Below are positions 20,689-21,812 of a stretch of DNA of 21,812 bases, in pieces. Source of the DNA: Lachnospiraceae bacterium UBA3802 (GTDB lineage: Bacteria; Bacillota; Clostridia; Lachnospirales; Lachnospiraceae). The stretch covers positions 1 through 21,812 of the forward strand of contig DFEM01000066.1 of the NCBI GenBank assembly GCA_002369155.1. The letters run 5' to 3'. Position 1 is the first letter of the stretch. Each line of letters opens with the position of its first letter. A model generated the notes under the pieces. It saw only the letters and a list, made by a program, of their open reading frames with translations. It was not told the origin of the DNA and made no database searches. The translations under genes and the position numbers were made by a program.

Positions 20689-21812
20689 ATGTCAGAAGCA
20701 AAAATAATTGATGCATTGTGGGATGATTCACCGGTGGATGTAACGTCGGAAGCAAACTTTATTTGGTCTATTGCGAACAAGCTCAGAGGTTCATATATGC
20801 CGGATAAATATGGTGATGTTATTATTCCGATGGTTATTATCAGACGTTTTGAATGTGCCTTGGAAGAGACGAAAAACATTGTTATCGAAACGCACAAGAA
20901 GAATCCGTCGTTTCCCGCAAAGGCAATGTTCAAGGTTTCTAAATATAACTTCTACAACACCAGTGAATACACATTAAAAGAACTCTGCAATGATTCGGAT
21001 CATATTGCAGCTAACTTTAAAGTATATTTGCAGGGCTTTTCTGCAAACATTCAGGATATTCTTAAAGAGTTGGAAATAAACAAACATATCGACAAGATGG
21101 ATAAAGACGGGTGCCTGTTTTCTGTTGTAAAAGCATTTTCCGAACTGGATTTAAGCCCCAAAACATACGACAGTATCAAAATGGGATATATATTTGAAAA
21201 CCTGATTGGACGTTTCTATCAGAACGTAGATGCCGGACAGTTTTATACCGGTCGTGACATTATCAAAATGATGGTTTCCGTGTTAATTGCAGAAGGATGC
21301 GACGATATCTTTGACGACGGAAAAATCATTACCGTATGTGACCAAGCTTGTGGAACCGGCGGTATGTTATCTACTGCATTCAGTTATTTGAAGCATTACA
21401 ACCCAACTGCAGATGTACGCCTTTTCGGACAGGAGTTTATGGGACAGTCCTACGCCGTTGGCCTTGCAGAGATGCTGATTAAAGGGCAGAATGCTGACAA
21501 TTTCCGCCATGCCGATACATTCAAGGAAGATTGTTTCCCTGATGTAAAAATGCGGTTTTTAATTGAAAATCCGCCATTTGGAACCCCTTGGTCCGGAGCG
21601 GATGCAAAAGACGGACAGGAAGACGCCGTTAAAAAGGAATATCAGAAGAGCGATTGGAGTAATGGTGTGAAGCATATTACAGGTCGTTGGGGAGCTGGCC
21701 TTCCCGGAGGCGGTGATTCACAGATGCTTTTCATGCAATCTGCAATTGCCAAACTTGATGATAAGGTTGGCCGCGCAGCCATTATTGAAAACGGTTCTCC
21801 GTTATTTACGGG
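20689..21812 (+). CDS. hsdM: Type I restriction-modification DNA methyltransferase subunit (HsdM), 3' end outside window
   Basis: 374 residues visible of about 500 expected. An N-terminal helical domain (SEANFIWSIANKLRGSY, then PMVIIRRFECALEETK) matches HsdM_N. The methyltransferase domain follows, with a GQFYTGRDIIKMM lead-in, SAM-binding motif I DQACGTGG (218-225), and catalytic NPPF (294-297). The adenine-N6 methyltransferase pairs with HsdS for target choice and with HsdR for cutting. ATG 20689 has AAAGGAGA 8 bp upstream. It lies 27 bp after the recombinase gene with no terminator between, so they are probably one transcript. The downstream hsdS and hsdR are not in view. Confidence 0.95.
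   Translation, partial: MSEAKIIDALWDDSPVDVTSEANFIWSIANKLRGSYMPDKYGDVIIPMVIIRRFECALEETKNIVIETHKKNPSFPAKAMFKVSKYNFYNTSEYTLKELCNDSDHIAANFKVYLQGFSANIQDILKELEINKHIDKMDKDGCLFSVVKAFSELDLSPKTYDSIKMGYIFENLIGRFYQNVDAGQFYTGRDIIKMMVSVLIAEGCDDIFDDGKIITVCDQACGTGGMLSTAFSYLKHYNPTADVRLFGQEFMGQSYAVGLAEMLIKGQNADNFRHADTFKEDCFPDVKMRFLIENPPFGTPWSGADAKDGQEDAVKKEYQKSDWSNGVKHITGRWGAGLPGGGDSQMLFMQSAIAKLDDKVGRAAIIENGSPLFT

Overview
The window looks like chromosome of a motile, low-G+C Gram-positive bacterium of the Lachnospiraceae type (Butyrivibrio/Roseburia-like; genus not determinable here). The reasons are strong AGGAGG-type ribosome sites, sigma-A and sigma-28 (SigD) promoters with 17- and 15-bp spacers, a flagellin with an unusual very large partner gene, and a Tad-type prepilin peptidase/TadZ pair. 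Bases 1 to about 14,960 have even base composition and look like host backbone. From there to about 20,660 the DNA is visibly more AT-rich and holds small orphan genes, which suggests an accessory island. It ends at a serine recombinase followed closely by a type I restriction-modification gene.

Layout: (1) 1-2,150, plus strand: end of an Lrp/AsnC regulator overlapping a class I/II aminotransferase, then trmL. (2) 2,166-7,842, minus strand: a degenerate HtrA-like protein, a sensor histidine kinase, a LytTR DNA-binding protein, a DUF3021-like membrane protein and an ABC exporter (ATPase plus permease). A strong terminator separates the exporter from the upstream genes. Just after it lie a 21-bp-period direct repeat that looks like a LytTR operator and a promoter with a good -10 but no -35. 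This reads as a LytTR regulatory system (like HdrRM/BrsRM of streptococci) with its own exporter, sitting behind a membrane stress-sensing module. (3) 7,940-12,623, plus strand: a textbook sigma-28 promoter drives a 983-residue protein, flagellin and FliS. The flagellin start overlaps the stop of the large gene. (4) 12,630-14,957, plus strand: a TPR-like/membrane protein, then a structured leader, a prepilin peptidase and a TadZ-like ATPase that stops early.

(5) 14,958-20,085: the AT-rich island. Two minus-strand genes of unknown role (one frameshifted) face a run of plus-strand small genes: an unknown 121-residue protein with a palindromic operator candidate, a DUF3846-like protein, an acetyltransferase fragment, a metallophosphoesterase and four unknown small proteins. 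(6) 20,092-21,812: a Hin/resolvase-size serine recombinase preceded by a dense cluster of half-site-like repeats, including a 28-bp dyad with an AA core, and then hsdM, which runs off the window. The most interesting points are the LytTR operator/terminator arrangement, the HtrA-like protein lacking all three catalytic residues, the recombinase with its site cluster next to hsdM, and the truncated Tad locus at the island edge. No tRNA, rRNA, CRISPR array or recognisable insertion sequence was seen.
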